From Oreohelix idahoensis (taxonomy: Eukaryota > Mollusca > Gastropoda > Stylommatophora > Oreohelicidae): a stretch of DNA of 64,000 nucleotides. The notes beneath the pieces were generated by a model. The model saw nothing but the letters and a program-made list of their open reading frames with translations. It made no database searches and was not told where the DNA came from. The stretch lies in NCBI GenBank assembly GCA_024509875.1, contig JAMPIV010022925.1, positions 313,001-377,000 of the forward strand, in the 5' to 3' direction. Both the position numbers and the translations under genes were made by a program. Within the stretch, counting starts at the first letter, position 1. The number at the start of each line of letters is the position of its first letter. This document shows positions 24,236 to 36,109 of the stretch, in pieces.

Positions 24236-24341
24236 AGGTAGATTTTGGCAAGGATCCGTCTACCTTGTGCTGTAGAAACGTGAAGCCAAAAAACTACTAC
24301 AACAATGTGTACAAATGGGGCTATGGCTCCATATATACTCA

Positions 24342-24368
24342 TATATAATAATAATAATAATAATAATA
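24342..24368. repeat. (AAT)n microsatellite, LINE 3' tail
   Basis: Eight or so AAT units directly at the 3' end of the minus-strand LINE fragment; probably its retrotransposition tail. Confidence 0.8.
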
Positions 24369-24743
24369 GTCCCTTCAGTCATTACTGGCTATGGGAATGC
24401 GCCCGTGAGGTGACAGCCCTCAGCTGCGTATTTTCCTGGTGCTCCTTTCGACGTTTTCTCCTCTCTCCGGCTTGTTGCGTGAGTTTCTTTTCGCTCAATC
24501 TAAGGTGGCGCCGTAGATAGCATCTCCACTTGGTGCGATCGGCAGCTTCATCCTCCCACGTTGCTGGATTCATGTCCAGTGCCCTCATGTCTCTCTTGCA
24601 CACATCTTTGAACCTCAGCTGCGGTCGCCCAACTGTTCTTCTGCCATCTGCTAGTTGTCCATAGAAAATATCTTTCGGGATGCGACCATCTTCAATGCGG
24701 CGGACACGGCCAAGCCAGCGTAGTCTGCACTGTCTAAGCAGTG
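24342..24743 (-). pseudogene. LINE split by the gypsy insertion, C-terminal half
   Basis: The minus strand reads LRQCRLRWLGRVRRIEDGRI, then KDIFYGQLADGRRTVGRPQL, DVCKRDMRALDMNPATWEDE, ADRTKWRCYL and a stop. This is the post-RT tail of an RTE/jockey-like LINE. The 3' end is followed by an (ATT)n tail (24342-24368). At 24743 it is cut by the gypsy LTR and resumes at 35171, where the missing preceding codons (FSRASLQSMYTL) are found. The two halves fit together across the CAGTG target duplication. Confidence 0.88.
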
Positions 24744-27326
24744 TGTCACGTAGGTTTTGATCATTAAATTGCCTATAGCGTCTTCCTATTCTTTCACCCG
24801 AATTCTTTAATTGTGTTATCTCTCTTTATTTCCTTTTTCCTGTATATTTTGCATCCATTCGTTTGCGATATATATTTTTTTCATACTATTCCTTAACGTT
24901 ACCTGTTTCTTTTCTCAAAACGGAGAATCGCAATAGTGATTCTATTACATAGATGTCAGTAGACGAAAGGTGTGATTATGTTTCATACCCAGACTAAAGA
25001 GCAGACTTTTGGTCTACCATTTTTCACCTGACACTAGCGTAAGGTGTCAAACCCGGCATCCTCACAGTGCAGGAACGAGACAGCTGTCTACAGTTTGCAG
25101 AAACGCATGAGGTTTTTCGTCAGAAAAACCCGGCGTAGCGTGAAAAATCGCTCAGCACCGCAGACAGACTGTCTGAGATTGGCAACTCACTCGTACTCTC
25201 GGTCACTGATGGCGATTACGTCACGCGTTAAGCTGACGTAGGTGTTTTACACGTAAAAGGGGAGATAATTTTGGAGTTGGAGAAAATGTGGGATTGTTTG
25301 CCCCTGTTTTCAAATATCCACCCAGGAGCTGAAATCTGATTTCATTTCAGTCTTCAACATTTTTCAGTAGACGGAACACACGTGCTAGTGAATGAAGCTT
25401 TATAGCGAATTTCATAGTTCTCGTCAGATTTGTGACGAGCTTCTAACTACCTATCTAGTGAATTATCCTAGTCGTTGTGTTACCGTAGTGCTGTGGTGAG
25501 ATTAATAAAATAGATATCTAGTATGTTGGAAAGTGTTTAAAGCGTTAAATCGCTCATTTCATTCTAACTAGTTTCTTTTGAACAGAACGCTTAATTTATA
25601 TAGTCTGTATTATTTTTCTAGTGACGTGTTTCAGTGGAAGGCAGAACAAATTATAATTTCTAGCATTAAACAATAATGTAGCTATAATGAAGTTAATTTT
25701 ACTGCTAAGTAATCAGACGAGATCATATTTGTCTAAACTAACTCATAAATGCTAGATGCGACATCAGTGAATATTGACGGAATACGCAGATATTCCTAAT
25801 TCCTGATGATTGATTGAAATATAACTTATTTCACCGGAAGTTTAAATAATAAGTCAAGCGGTCGGCTTGCTGTTTAAAATGTAAGTTATATTGAGTACAT
25901 AATATGTAAATGATTTATATGTGCTTTTCCTTTTATTCAGGAAATACTGGGGTGACCCGAACTTTACCGGCATTTAATAAGAGTTTCATATTTGTGAAGA
26001 AATAGACAGTCCTTATTTTGAACCACGTGGGTTTCTCAAGTAACACTGGTCTGACAGTGCATATGCCAACTGAGGTAGACAGAAATACTATATCCCACTA
26101 ACGGGTTTCAAAGACTGTAATGATCAATACGGGGCCTTTGCGCCAGATCTTAAATTCTTCCATAAACTCTACGTAAATTTTCTGTCTGGCGGCGTGAATA
26201 TTACAAGAAATAACATTAACATTGTCCGACTAGATTAATTTGTGGACAAATCTGTGGTGTGACCAAAGTAAATCCTATACGGAGAGAAGGCACCGACCTG
26301 ACATTCCTATTACTAGAAAACTTAAGCTAATGACATTGTGCTCTGTTAACTTTCGTGCCTGGACAAAATTTTATGTGACTTAATCAGACATTCGAAAAAT
26401 TAGAACACCCAAGGAATCGTTCCCTGAGACAGAGAGTTCAGTACGTCTTTTGGAACTGGGGATTTCTTGGTCGATGACTGCATTTTCGGGTCTGTGTGAA
26501 GGTCCTAGAATTTATTATGTTCCCAGAGGCAGCAAGCAAAGTTGTGAGTATACCTGTGAGCACATGGCCATGGCTGAATGAATGAGTGTACGCAGGTCAG
26601 AGTGTTATTTTACCGTTGTATATTGTCACCCATTTGCTGTCTTAATTTTCGTTAATCTGCAGAATTTGTTGCTATTGCTAGAGTTTTCTTTTTTCTTAGG
26701 CTAAATCAGATTAGTCAACTCTGTTCATACATTTACGAGAAAAAAAAAAAAAAACTCTTAGTCTCAAACCCTATGTATCTATAACTTTTTGGGCCATCAT
26801 CTGTTCTCTTAACGAAGCTGTGGGCTAAACCTAGAGTTAAGATTCTAACGGGCTATCATCCTTGTAGCATTTTCTTGAATTTTTATGACTTTTTGTATAT
26901 GTTTTTCCTTGATGTATTTCTTTGGTGTTGTGAGAAGATTTTAAATGATAATTAAAATCGCTCTTAAACTTAGAAAACGTGTTGGTCAGCTCGTTCTAAT
27001 ATATATATCATTGTTATAGTTTCCCCACGTCTGTGTGTCTACCTGTCGTCACTGTATGTGCGTGCACGTGAGTGGGTAGAGATCTGTTGGTATACATATA
27101 TTTAATGTATATGTGGTAGACTGTCTGACTGCTTAAAATCTGTCGTAGAAGATAGGTGAGAGAGAGAAGATTTTCTCGCATCTCAGAGACAGCCTCTATA
27201 ACTATTCTATCATCTCACTCGTGGAATCTATTTCCTTTACTAACTCACACTGGGACTCTCACTCATTCCAAGCTATTCAGAAGGGACCAACACAAGTCTT
27301 AATTCTCCTATCGAAAATCTACGACA
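24744..27326 (+). repeat. 5' LTR of gypsy element (2.58 kb)
   Basis: Matches the 3' LTR from TGTCACGTAGGTTTTG to TCTACGACA. It is far longer than the few hundred bases usual for gypsy LTRs. Around 25945 it contains TGGGGTGACCCGAAC, which itself looks like a retroelement primer-binding site. The LTR may therefore be composite, having absorbed leader sequence. A 15-A run lies at 26740. Confidence 0.9.
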
Positions 27327-27328
27327 AA

Positions 27329-27346
27329 TGGGGTCTCGCCCGACGG
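27329..27346 (+). promoter_or_regulatory. putative primer-binding site
   Basis: TGGGGTCTCGCCCGACGG begins two bases after the 5' LTR, the usual position for tRNA primer annealing. I cannot name the tRNA. A degenerate second copy of this junction (ACGACAAATGTGGACTCG) lies about 50 bp downstream. Confidence 0.55.
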
Positions 27347-28081
27347 ATTTTTGAACTTAGAATAGGAAGACGAGTACGACAAATGTGGACTCGTCTATCT
27401 GGATTTTGAACTTAAGATTCTTTATTCTGGAATAGAGTAAGAGTGTGATGTCTTGTGAGTGGTTATATCTTTAAATAATGTATCCCCTAGACTAACGATC
27501 TGTGTACGGGCGTGCTGACCACACAAACTGATAAGTTTTTCCACAGCATTTTGAATAATATACATTTGAGTTACAGGTGGATTTTGTCGGAATATATGTT
27601 ATTGTTGATTTGTAATACTAAACGCTGGTAAAGTTTTGTGAGTGTTTAACATTCACAAGGGTTCTGAAGCAGGTAGGTGTTTGAGCAAAGCTAAGGAGTG
27701 CGTTTCGGACTATTCGTCCAGATTAATTGCCTTCCTCACCCGAACTGTCTTCAGGGGTAAACTTGATAGTGGATTAAAAATTAAAGGGATTTTTTTTCTT
27801 TCTCCAAAATTTTTTGCTATAATCATTGTGTTTTCCACTGTAGAACTTATTTTTCAGAAGTAATCTAAACTACCATTTAGTTGGCGTAGTCGTGTTTTGC
27901 ATTAGGTGCTTTATTGCCGATTAATAGCAGCGATAGTTAGATTTTTATTTTTGGAGGAGGTATCCCAGGGTTAAATATATCATCTTTTGATTTTTGGGTA
28001 ACTTTTTTCTCGTAAGTGGTAGGAACCAGTGTATCCTTTTTCCTAATTTCTTTCTCCACTAGTCTCAGTCACTGACATAAT

Positions 28082-29173
28082 ATGGCCGAGAGAGCAAAGC
28101 TGAGACAACTCTTCAGGGACGAAGCGAGAGAGGAGGGACTGGAAGGAGAGGAAGCGAAAGCATTTGTCAGAGACGAACTTGAGAAATATGACGCAGAGAG
28201 AAAAGCAGCCGAAGCTTTACAGCAGAAGAAGATGGACGAGGAAATGGAAATTCGCAGGATGCAGCATGAGGAAAGAGAGAAGGAGAGACAGCATGAGGAA
28301 AGAGAGAAGGAGAGACAGCATGAGGAAAGAGAGAAGGAGAGACAGCAGGAGAAGGAACAGAGACAGCACGAGTTAGCTCTCAAAACTCTAGAATTCCAAA
28401 GTCGTGGTGCTGCCTCTACCTCCAGCAATGGAGAGTCTTCTCCTCATTCTTCCTTAACTGATCCTTCTAACACTCAATCTCTTTAACTCAACGCTATGTC
28501 TTTCACTCTTGAGTCTTTCCCTTGTCCTAATGAGAAGATTGACACATGGTTAGAAAAATTTGAGAAAATTGCAACCCTGTACGGTTTAGAGAGGTCGCGT
28601 TGGAATATGAAACTTTCCCAGGCCCTAAAAGGTTCTGCTTATGATGTTTATTCTAAGCTGGAAAGTAGCCAACAAGACGACTACGACTTGTTGAAGAAAG
28701 CTTTGCTTGAGCGCTTCGAGATGAATGCGCGAAAGTTTTTGCAACTGTTTCGCAACAGCAGGAAGGAGAATTCTGAAACTTTTCAGCAGTTCTCATCTCG
28801 TTTGAAGGGATATCTGACAAAGTGCCTAGAGCTCTCGCAGCTCCCCTCTACCTATAAAGGTCTTGAGGAATTTGTGTTAACAGAACAAATAAAGAACACA
28901 TTGTCTGCTGATACCCGGAGATTTCTCGCTGAGCAGGGGGCAGAAAAACTTGAAGACATCTTAGAGAAGTCTGAGCGTTACCATAATGCGCTGGCTGAAC
29001 TACCGGCCACTAAGCGGAAACCGACAGAGGAGCATTTTCGAAAAAATAATCTAGATCAACCTTCTCATGCTTCGAATCAGAATAACCACAGAGAAACTGG
29101 ACCTCAAAACCCCCCTCCTGGAAAAATCCAAGTTCTACAAGAACAAGTACCCCAACCACCCCAAACAGTCTGA
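28082..29173 (+). pseudogene. gypsy gag with internal TAA
   Basis: The first segment (28082-28486, 134 aa) is highly charged and predicted coiled-coil. It contains a 9-residue repeat HEEREKERQ in three to four copies (a 27-bp tandem repeat at 28265-28350). A TAA ends it. Nine bases later ATG reopens the same frame for 225 aa (28496-29173), starting SFTLESFPCPNEKIDTWLEK. This part has the helical capsid pattern of metazoan gypsy Gags (W-x-x-x-L...L-G-x-A-x-x-V-Y, then FRNSRKENSETFQQF). No CCHC zinc knuckle is visible where one would be expected before the protease. The TAA is either a lesion or a stop-restart arrangement. Gag would assemble the particle in the cytoplasm. Confidence 0.85.
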
Positions 29174-31130
29174 TCAACCCGACCGCCCTACATGGCAGCG
29201 CAGCCAGAAAGGACAAGGGGGCAAAGGGAGAACCCCTGAGCACGGGACATATGATCAGACCGAGCACACCAAGCCGAAACGCATCGGATGCTTGCTAACA
29301 GTCTCGCAAGGCGGAATTATTGCCAGTGATTCCCAACCTGTTGGGGATACACCCTCAACGCGAGGTACTGTTACATTGAACGGTTCTCAAACTTCTTGTT
29401 TATTTGACACGGGGCTTTCTTATGATTGCATTGTTGCCAGAAACCTGGTCAAACCCGGTCAAGAGACAGCAGAGACCGTCCAATTTTGTGGAGTTCGTAA
29501 GAGTGATGCACCTACAGCGCTTCCCATTGCATTGGTGGAGATCCACTCTGATTTTGTCAGAGGGGTGATCAAAGCGGCTGTTATGGATGATCCCATCTAC
29601 CCAGTCATACTTGGCGGGAGATACGTGTGTCTTGGGAAACCGGAAGAGCCGATTGTGGCAGCAGTAACTACAAGAGGGCAAACCAAGAAGGAACGGGAGC
29701 CTGCGCCTAATCTGTTACCTATGGAACTTAAAGAAGCGCAATACAAGGACCCTACTTTGGCACCCTGCTTTAGGAAACTGCCCATGGCTAAGGAACCCAG
29801 ACAGCACGGGGACATTTTTTCTAAGGATGGCGTACTTTATCGGAGAACGGGCAAGCCTGAACAAGGTTACAACCAGCTCCTAGTACCGAAACAGTACAGA
29901 AGCCAAATCCTAGAAATGGGGCACTCTCTTCCCTTCAGCGGACATATGGGACAGAACGCCACAAACCAACGTATAACCACTCATTATTGGTGGCCAGGAG
30001 TAAATACTGATATTATCAGATATGTCAAATCCTGTGCCCAGTGCCAACGTGTGCCACCCAAGCAACGAGCACCCCTAGTCTTTTTGGGTGAAATGCCAAT
30101 AGTGGGAACACCATTCGAACGGGTTGTGATCAACATTTTAGGGCCTTTCGAAAGGACTAAAAGAAGGAACAGGTTTATCCTGACCTTAGTCGATACATGC
30201 ACTTTATGGGCAGAAGCTATACCGCTAACATGCGCAGATGCCAAGCATGTCGCAGAAGCCCTCGTGCAGATTTTCACTCGGTTGGGATTCCCTCAGCAAG
30301 TGTTGACGGATAACGGATCTCCATACCGAAACCTGTTGATGGATTAGATCGTTAAGATCTTGAGGACCCAACACATCCACACTAAGCCATATACTCCGGC
30401 CGGAAATGGGCTCGTGGAACGGGCTAATGGAAACCTCAACATGATGCTAAGTAAACTGGCACACGTGAAACCTGAAGATTGGGATCTTTGTATTCCTGCA
30501 GCATTATTTGGCTACAGAGAATCTCCTCATACTTCCACAGGATTTCCGCCAGCTACACTCTTATTCGGCAGACCCATTAAGGGCCCGCTTGAAGCCTTAC
30601 TTCAGTCTCTGACAGACGAGAAGGCGGATGAGACAGTTGTCTCAGCAAGTAAATATGTGTCGGTTTTAAAGGAAAGGTTGAAACTAGGGTGGGACCTAGC
30701 AACGACTAACTTTAAGCGAGCACGCACAAAGCACGCTAACCGATACAAGAAAGTCGCGAAAGAAAGAGAACTGGAAGCAGGAGAGAAAGTTTTGGTGTTA
30801 CTCCCTACCGGAAACAACCAACTGAAGATCGGATGGCAAGGGCCGTTTACCGTCCTGAAAAAGATTTCTAAGGCTAACTACCAGATCTCTATTCAAGGAA
30901 AGGAGAAGGTTTTCAATTTAAATCTGTTAAAGAGATACTTGGAAAGACCAGTGCCAACCTCCGACCATCTCCTGACGATCGCCAAAGCTGACGAAGATGA
31001 TGATAGTGGCAGGGATATTCCACCGCAATCACACGAAATCTTTCAAAAATGTCAAAAGCGGCGACGCTCTTTCAAGCGCGCATGGGAGACATTCCAGAGG
31101 AAGGAAACTGTGGGGAGTAGACTTGAGTAG
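29067..31130 (+). pseudogene. gypsy protease-integrase ORF, RT absent
   Basis: This frame is +1 relative to gag and overlaps its end. It starts with a basic Lys/Gln/Pro-rich linker, then an aspartic protease with LFDTGLSYDCIV (about residue 115; catalytic Asp-Thr-Gly kept, Ala replaced by Leu). Without any RT or RNase H it passes directly to integrase: the HHCC zinc domain (HSLPFSGHMG ... CAQC), then the DDE core with LTLVDTCTLWAEAIP, VLTDNGSPYRNLL and PYTPAGNGLVERANGNLN. A TAG at 30345-30347 interrupts the core between the second Asp and the Glu; the frame reopens for 256 codons. The C-terminus carries a GPY/F-type module (GWQGPFTVLKKISKANYQI). In Gmr1-type gypsy elements integrase precedes RT, so the RT may have been lost from the 3' side. 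Confidence 0.88.
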
Positions 31131-31238
31131 GAATTGGACAGAGATGGAGGGGGAAGATGAGAGGGAAGAAGACAGACACCCCGAAGCTACGGTTATAGGA
31201 AATTTAATTCCATAACGTAGACATGGAGTGCTTCCATA

Positions 31239-31256
31239 TCTTAAGGGGGGACGTCC
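31239..31256 (+). promoter_or_regulatory. polypurine tract
   Basis: AAGGGGGGA followed by CGTCC lies directly before the 3' LTR start TGTCACG. This is the usual site for plus-strand priming. Confidence 0.75.
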
Positions 31257-34200
31257 TGTCACGTAGGTTTTGATCATTAAATTGCCTATAGCGTCTTCCT
31301 ATTCTTTCACCCGAATTCTTTAATTGTGTTATCTCTCTTTATTTCGTTTTTCCTGTATATTTTGCATCCATTCGTTTGCGATATATATTTTTTTCATACT
31401 ATTCCTTAACGTTACCTGTTTCTTTTCTCAAAACGGAGAATCGCAATAGTGATTCTATTACATAGATGTCAGTAGACGAAAGGTGTGATTATGTTTCATA
31501 CCCAGACTAAAGAGCAGACTTTTGGTCTACCATTTTTCACCTGACACTAGCGTAAGGTGTCGAACCCGGCATCCTCACAGTGCAGGAACGAGACAGCTGT
31601 CTACAGTTTGCAGAAACGCATGAGGTTTTTCGTCAGAAAAACACGGCGTAGCGTGAAAAATCGCTCAGCACCGCAGACAGACTGTCTGAGATTGGCAACT
31701 CACTCGTACTCTCGGTCACTGACTGTGGTGAGATTAATAAAATAGATATCTAGTATTTTGGAAAGTGTTTAAAGCGTTAAATCGCTCATTTCATTCTAAC
31801 TAGTTTCTTTTGAACAGAGCGCTTAATTTATATAGTCTGTATTATTTTTCTAGTGACGTGTTTCAGTGGAAGGCAGAACAAATTATAATTTCTAGCATTA
31901 AACAATAATGTAGCTATAATGAAGTTAATTTTACTGCTAAGTAATCAGACGAGATCATATTTGTCTAAACTAACTCATAAATGCTAGATGCGACATCAGT
32001 GAATATTGACGGAATACGCAGATATTCCTAATTCCTGATGATTGATTGAAATATAACTTATTTCACCGGAAGTTTAAATAATAAGTCAAGCGGTCGGCTT
32101 GCTGTTTAAAATGTAAGTTATATTGAGTACATTCATTCATTCATTCATAACCCTCCACTCCCAAAGGAGCATAGGCCTTCAACAAACACATGCCAAGTCC
32201 TCCTGTCACGTGCCATCATCTCAAGTTCTTTCCATGTTCTCCTCATCATTTTCACCTCTGTTTCCAACTCTCTTCTCCACATACTTCTTGGTCTTCCTCT
32301 GCCTCTCTTGCCCTGGGGGTTCCAGAACAAGGACTGCCTTGTAATGCTATCAACAGGTTTCCTCAGTGTGTGTCCTATCCATCGCCATCGTCTTCTTCTC
32401 ATCTCTTGTTCCACTGGCACTTGTCCAGTTCTTGTTATCAGTTCCACATTGGTAACCTTGTCATACCATTTTAATCCCTCTATTCTACGCAAGCACCCAT
32501 TTATGAAAGTCTGTAGCTTTTTGGTTGTTGTCTTTGTTGTTCTCCATGTCTCCGAGCCATACAATAGGACTGACTTCACATTTGAGTTGAAGATTCTTAT
32601 TTTCGTGTTGGATCCTATTTCTCTTGATCTCCATATATTTCCCAATGCAATGAAAGCTCCTCTTGCCTTTTGTATTCTTATTTTGATATCGCTGTCTGTC
32701 CCTCCAACTTTGTCTATAATACTGCCAAGATATGTGTATGATTCTACATCTTGTATTGGTGTTTCTTCAAGTTCAACCCTGTTTTCATTACCTGCATTTA
32801 TTCGCATTATTTTTGTCTTTTCCCTGTGTATTTTCAGACCCAATTGCTGTGACCTCTCATCGAGTGTTTTCAATTTGTCCTGCATCTGATTACGGTTATG
32901 GGACAGGAGAGCCAAGTCATCAGCAAAATCCAGATCATCCAACTGCTTAGTCAGAGTCCATTGGATTCCATTTCTGTTGTGTGTTGTCGATGATCTCATA
33001 ACCCAATCTATTGCCAGCAAGAAAAGAAATGGAGACAAGAGGCATCCCTGTCGCACTCCTGTTCTTATCCCAAATGGTTCTGTAAGCTGTCCTTCATGAA
33101 GAACTCTGCACGTCATGTCTTCATAGGTTTTCTTTATTAAATTAATGATCTTCAGGGGAACTCCATAATGCCTCATCAATTTCCAAAGTGATTCTCTGTC
33201 CACACTGTCAAATGCTTTTTCGTAGTCCACAAATCCGATGTATAGTGGTGAATTCCATTCCAGACTTTGTTCAACTATTATTCTCAAAGTGGCTATCTGG
33301 TCTGTACATGATCTGTTCTGTCGAAAACCTGCTTGTTCATCTCTCAATTTCTTGTCTATGGACTCCTTTAATCTCTCAAGGATAATCCTGTTCAATACCT
33401 TTCCTGGCACTGATAGTAACATTATTCCTCTATAATTTGTGCACTCTTGTAGATTTCCCTTCTTCGGCAACTTAACCAGATATCCTTCCTTCCATTCTCT
33501 TGTCTCTTTTGATACTTCTTTTTACTTCTTTGTTTGCTTCTGTGTACACTTCTTGAGCCTTGGCTTTGGAACTTCTGGTTTTGCTTGTGTTTAACTCTGC
33601 TTTCTTGTTTTTTTCTATCTTTTATCTTATTGATGGTTTCTGTTGTTATCCATGCTTTTTGTTGTCTTTCCCTTTTCCCCAGTATTTCTTCACATGTCTC
33701 CTTCCATACTGTTTTGACCTGCTGCCAATAGTCTTCTGTATTCTCTACATCTTCCAACTGTTGGAGCACTTGGAATTTGTTGGATACTGGGGTGACCCGA
33801 ACTTTACCGGCATTTAATAAGAGTTTCATATTTGTGAAGAAATAGACAGTCCTTATTTTGAACCACGTGGGTTTCTCAAGTAACACTGGTCTGACAGTGC
33901 ATATGCCAACTGAGTTAGACAGAAATACTATATCCCACTAACGGGTTTCAAAGACTGTAATGATGAATACGGGGCCTTTGCGCCAGATCTTAAATTCTTT
34001 CATAAACTCTACGTCAATTTTCTGTCTGGCGGCGTGAATATTACAAGAAATAACATTAACATTGTCCGACTAGATTAATTTGTGGACAAATCTGTGGTGT
34101 GACCAAAGTAAATCCTATACGGAGAGAAGGCACCGACCTGACATTCCTATTACTAGAAAACTTAAGCTAATGACATTGTGCTCTGTTAACTTTCGTGCCT

Positions 34201-35170
34201 GGACAAAATTTTATGTGACTTAATCAGACATTCGAAAAATTAGAACACCCAAGGAATCGTTCCCTGAGACAGAGAGTTCAGTACGTCTTTTGGAACTGGG
34301 GATTTCTTGGTCGATGACTGCATTTTCGGGTCTGTGTGAAGGTCCTAGAATTTATTATGTTCCCAGAGGCAGCGAGCAAAGTTGTGAGTATACCTGTGAG
34401 CACATGGCCATGGCTGAATGAATGAGTGTACGCAGGTCAGAGTGTTATTTTTACCGTTGTATATTGTCACCCATTTGCTGTCTTAATTTTCGTTAATCTG
34501 CAGAATTTGTTGCTATTGCTAGAGTTTTCTTTTTTCTTAGGCTAAATCAGATTAGTCAACTCTGTTCATACATTTACGAGAAAAAAAAAAAAAAACTCTT
34601 AGTCTCAAACCCTATGTATCTATAACTTTTTGGGCCATCATCTGTTCTCTTAACGGGGCTGTGGGCTAAACCTAGAGTTACGATTCTAACGGGCTATCAT
34701 CCTTGTAGCATTTTCTTGAATTTTTATGACTATTTGTATATGTTTTTCCTTGATGTATTTCTTTGGTGTTGTGAGAAGATTTTAAATGATAATTAAAATC
34801 GCTCTTAAACTTAGAAAACGTGTTGGTCAGCTCGTTCTAATATATATATCATTGTTATAGTTTCCCCACGTCTGTGTGTCTACCTGTCGTCACTGTATGT
34901 GCATGCACGTGAGTGGGTAGAGATCTGTTGGTATACATATATTTAATGTATATGTGGTAGACTGTCTGACTGCTTAAAATCTGTCGTAGAAGATAGGTGA
35001 GAGAGAGAGAGAAGATTTTCTCGCATCTCAGAGACAGCCTCTATCACTATTCTATCATCTCACTCGTGGAATCTATTTCCTTTACTAACTCACACTGGGA
35101 CTCTCACTCATTCCAAGCTATTCAGAAGGGACCAACACAAGTCTTAATTCTCCTATCGATATCTACGACA
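31257..35170 (+). repeat. 3' LTR of gypsy element, interrupted by a LINE
   Basis: Collinear with the 5' LTR except for three changes. About 285 bp (5' LTR 25210-25495) are missing at about 31723. The LINE occupies 32131-33782. About 44 bp of LTR sequence present at 25895-25940 are missing at the LINE 5' junction. The right end TACGACA abuts the CAGTG duplication. Confidence 0.92.
32131..33782 (-). pseudogene. RTE-like LINE inserted in the 3' LTR
   Basis: A 441-aa frame (33470 to 32145) holds the RT: CTNYRGIMLLSVPGKVLNRI, FVDYEKAFDSVDRESLWKL (motif A), GVRQGCLLSPFLFLLAIDW (motif B), LDFADDLALLSHN (motif C, FADD), then the thumb with LYGSETWRTT and the tail WRWIGHTLRKPVDS. Upstream, in another frame (33782 to about 33480), is the linker that normally lies between endonuclease and RT (WITTETINKIKDRKK). 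Junk joins the two where part of the linker was lost. The endonuclease is missing, so the copy is 5'-truncated. Its 3' tail is (GAAT)n, seen as ATTCATTCATTCATTC at 32131. Insertion removed about 44 bp of LTR at the 5' junction. Confidence 0.9.
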
Positions 35171-35905
35171 CAGTGTATACATGCTTTGAAGGCTAGCACG
35201 TGAGAACACCTCGACATTTGTCACTTTATCTTTCCAAGGAATGTCAAGGATGTAGCGTAGGCACCGTAGATGGAAGGTATTGAGTCTTCTTTCTTGATTA
35301 GTATGGGTCGTCCAGGTCTCACTGCCATATAGGAGTGTGCTGGTGACGCAGGCGTTGTATACCGCAGCTTTGGTCTCCATTGTGAGTTGGGAGTTTCCCC
35401 AAACACGCGATATGAGGCGGGCAAAGGTAAGCTGCAGCTTTGCCAATGCGGCTGTCAATTTCAATTTCTGTGTCCAGTGAGAGTTTGCCATTGATGGTAG
35501 ACCCCAGGTATGTAAAGTGTGGCACCACTGCCAATTCATAGTTATCGATAGTGATAACTGGTGCAGCACCCACATCATGACTCAGCACATTCGTTTTCTT
35601 TAGACTTGTTGTGAGGCCAAAGTCCTTGCATGCTTGGGTGAAGCGATTCATCAAGCTCTGAAGCTCCTGTTGGCTTTTAGTGACGATTGCAGCGTTATCA
35701 GCGAACAGTAAGTCTTTTATAGTGACCCTTCTGGTTTTTGTTTTCGCCTCCAGCTTGAAAGATTAAACAGACGGCCATCTGACCTAGTGTGAAGGCATAT
35801 TCCTTCAGCTGCATCTCTGAATGCTTGTTTAAGGAGTAAGGCAAAGGAGATCCCGAAGAGGGTCGGAGCCAGAACACAGCCTTGTTTAACGCCACTATAT
35901 TTAAA
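35171..35905 (-). pseudogene. LINE split by the gypsy insertion, RT half
   Basis: In shifting minus-strand frames: GVKQGCVLAPTLFGISFA (motif B), LLFADNAAIV (motif C, FADN instead of FADD), LMNRFTQACKDFGLTTSLKK, VPHFTYLGSTI, YNACVTSTLLYGSETWTT, LRCLRYILDIPWKDKVTN and FSRASLQSMYTL. At 35175 it meets the gypsy LTR; the continuation is at 24743-24342. The copy is 5'-truncated before motif B (right end about 35905) and carries several frameshifts, so it was already decaying. Confidence 0.88.
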
Positions 35906-36109
35906 TATTATGAATGTATCTTAACCTAAGAATTCCAGGTTAAGATTTGCTTTGTAACGTTATCAACTATGTTGTTAATCAATATGTGGCCGTTTACAGG
36001 CCTCGGGTTTCCCTTCCTTATGTGTTATAAATTAAAGGTAGTCACATAGCAAATACTGCCGTGGGGAAATAAAGTGTTAGAGACTTCACTATACTAGGTC
36101 CAGCATCGA

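Larger units (their letters stand above)
24744..35170 (+). mobile_element. Ty3/gypsy-like LTR retrotransposon without RT
   Basis: Direct LTRs (24744-27326 and 31257-35170) beginning TGTCACG and ending TACGACA enclose gag, protease and integrase. The outer boundaries are fixed by the 5-bp duplication CAGTG (24739-24743 and 35171-35175). A primer-binding-like TGGGGTCTCGCCCGAC follows the 5' LTR and a polypurine tract precedes the 3' LTR. A later LINE insertion (32131-33782) and a deletion of about 285 bp distinguish the 3' LTR. The LTRs otherwise look about 98-99 percent identical, so insertion was recent. No RT or RNase H domain is present anywhere between the LTRs, so it could only move with help from a related element. 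Confidence 0.92.

Noticed and set aside
28069..28428. 119-codon Ser/Cys-rich minus-strand frame
   Set aside because: Antisense shadow of the charged HEEREKERQ repeat in gag.
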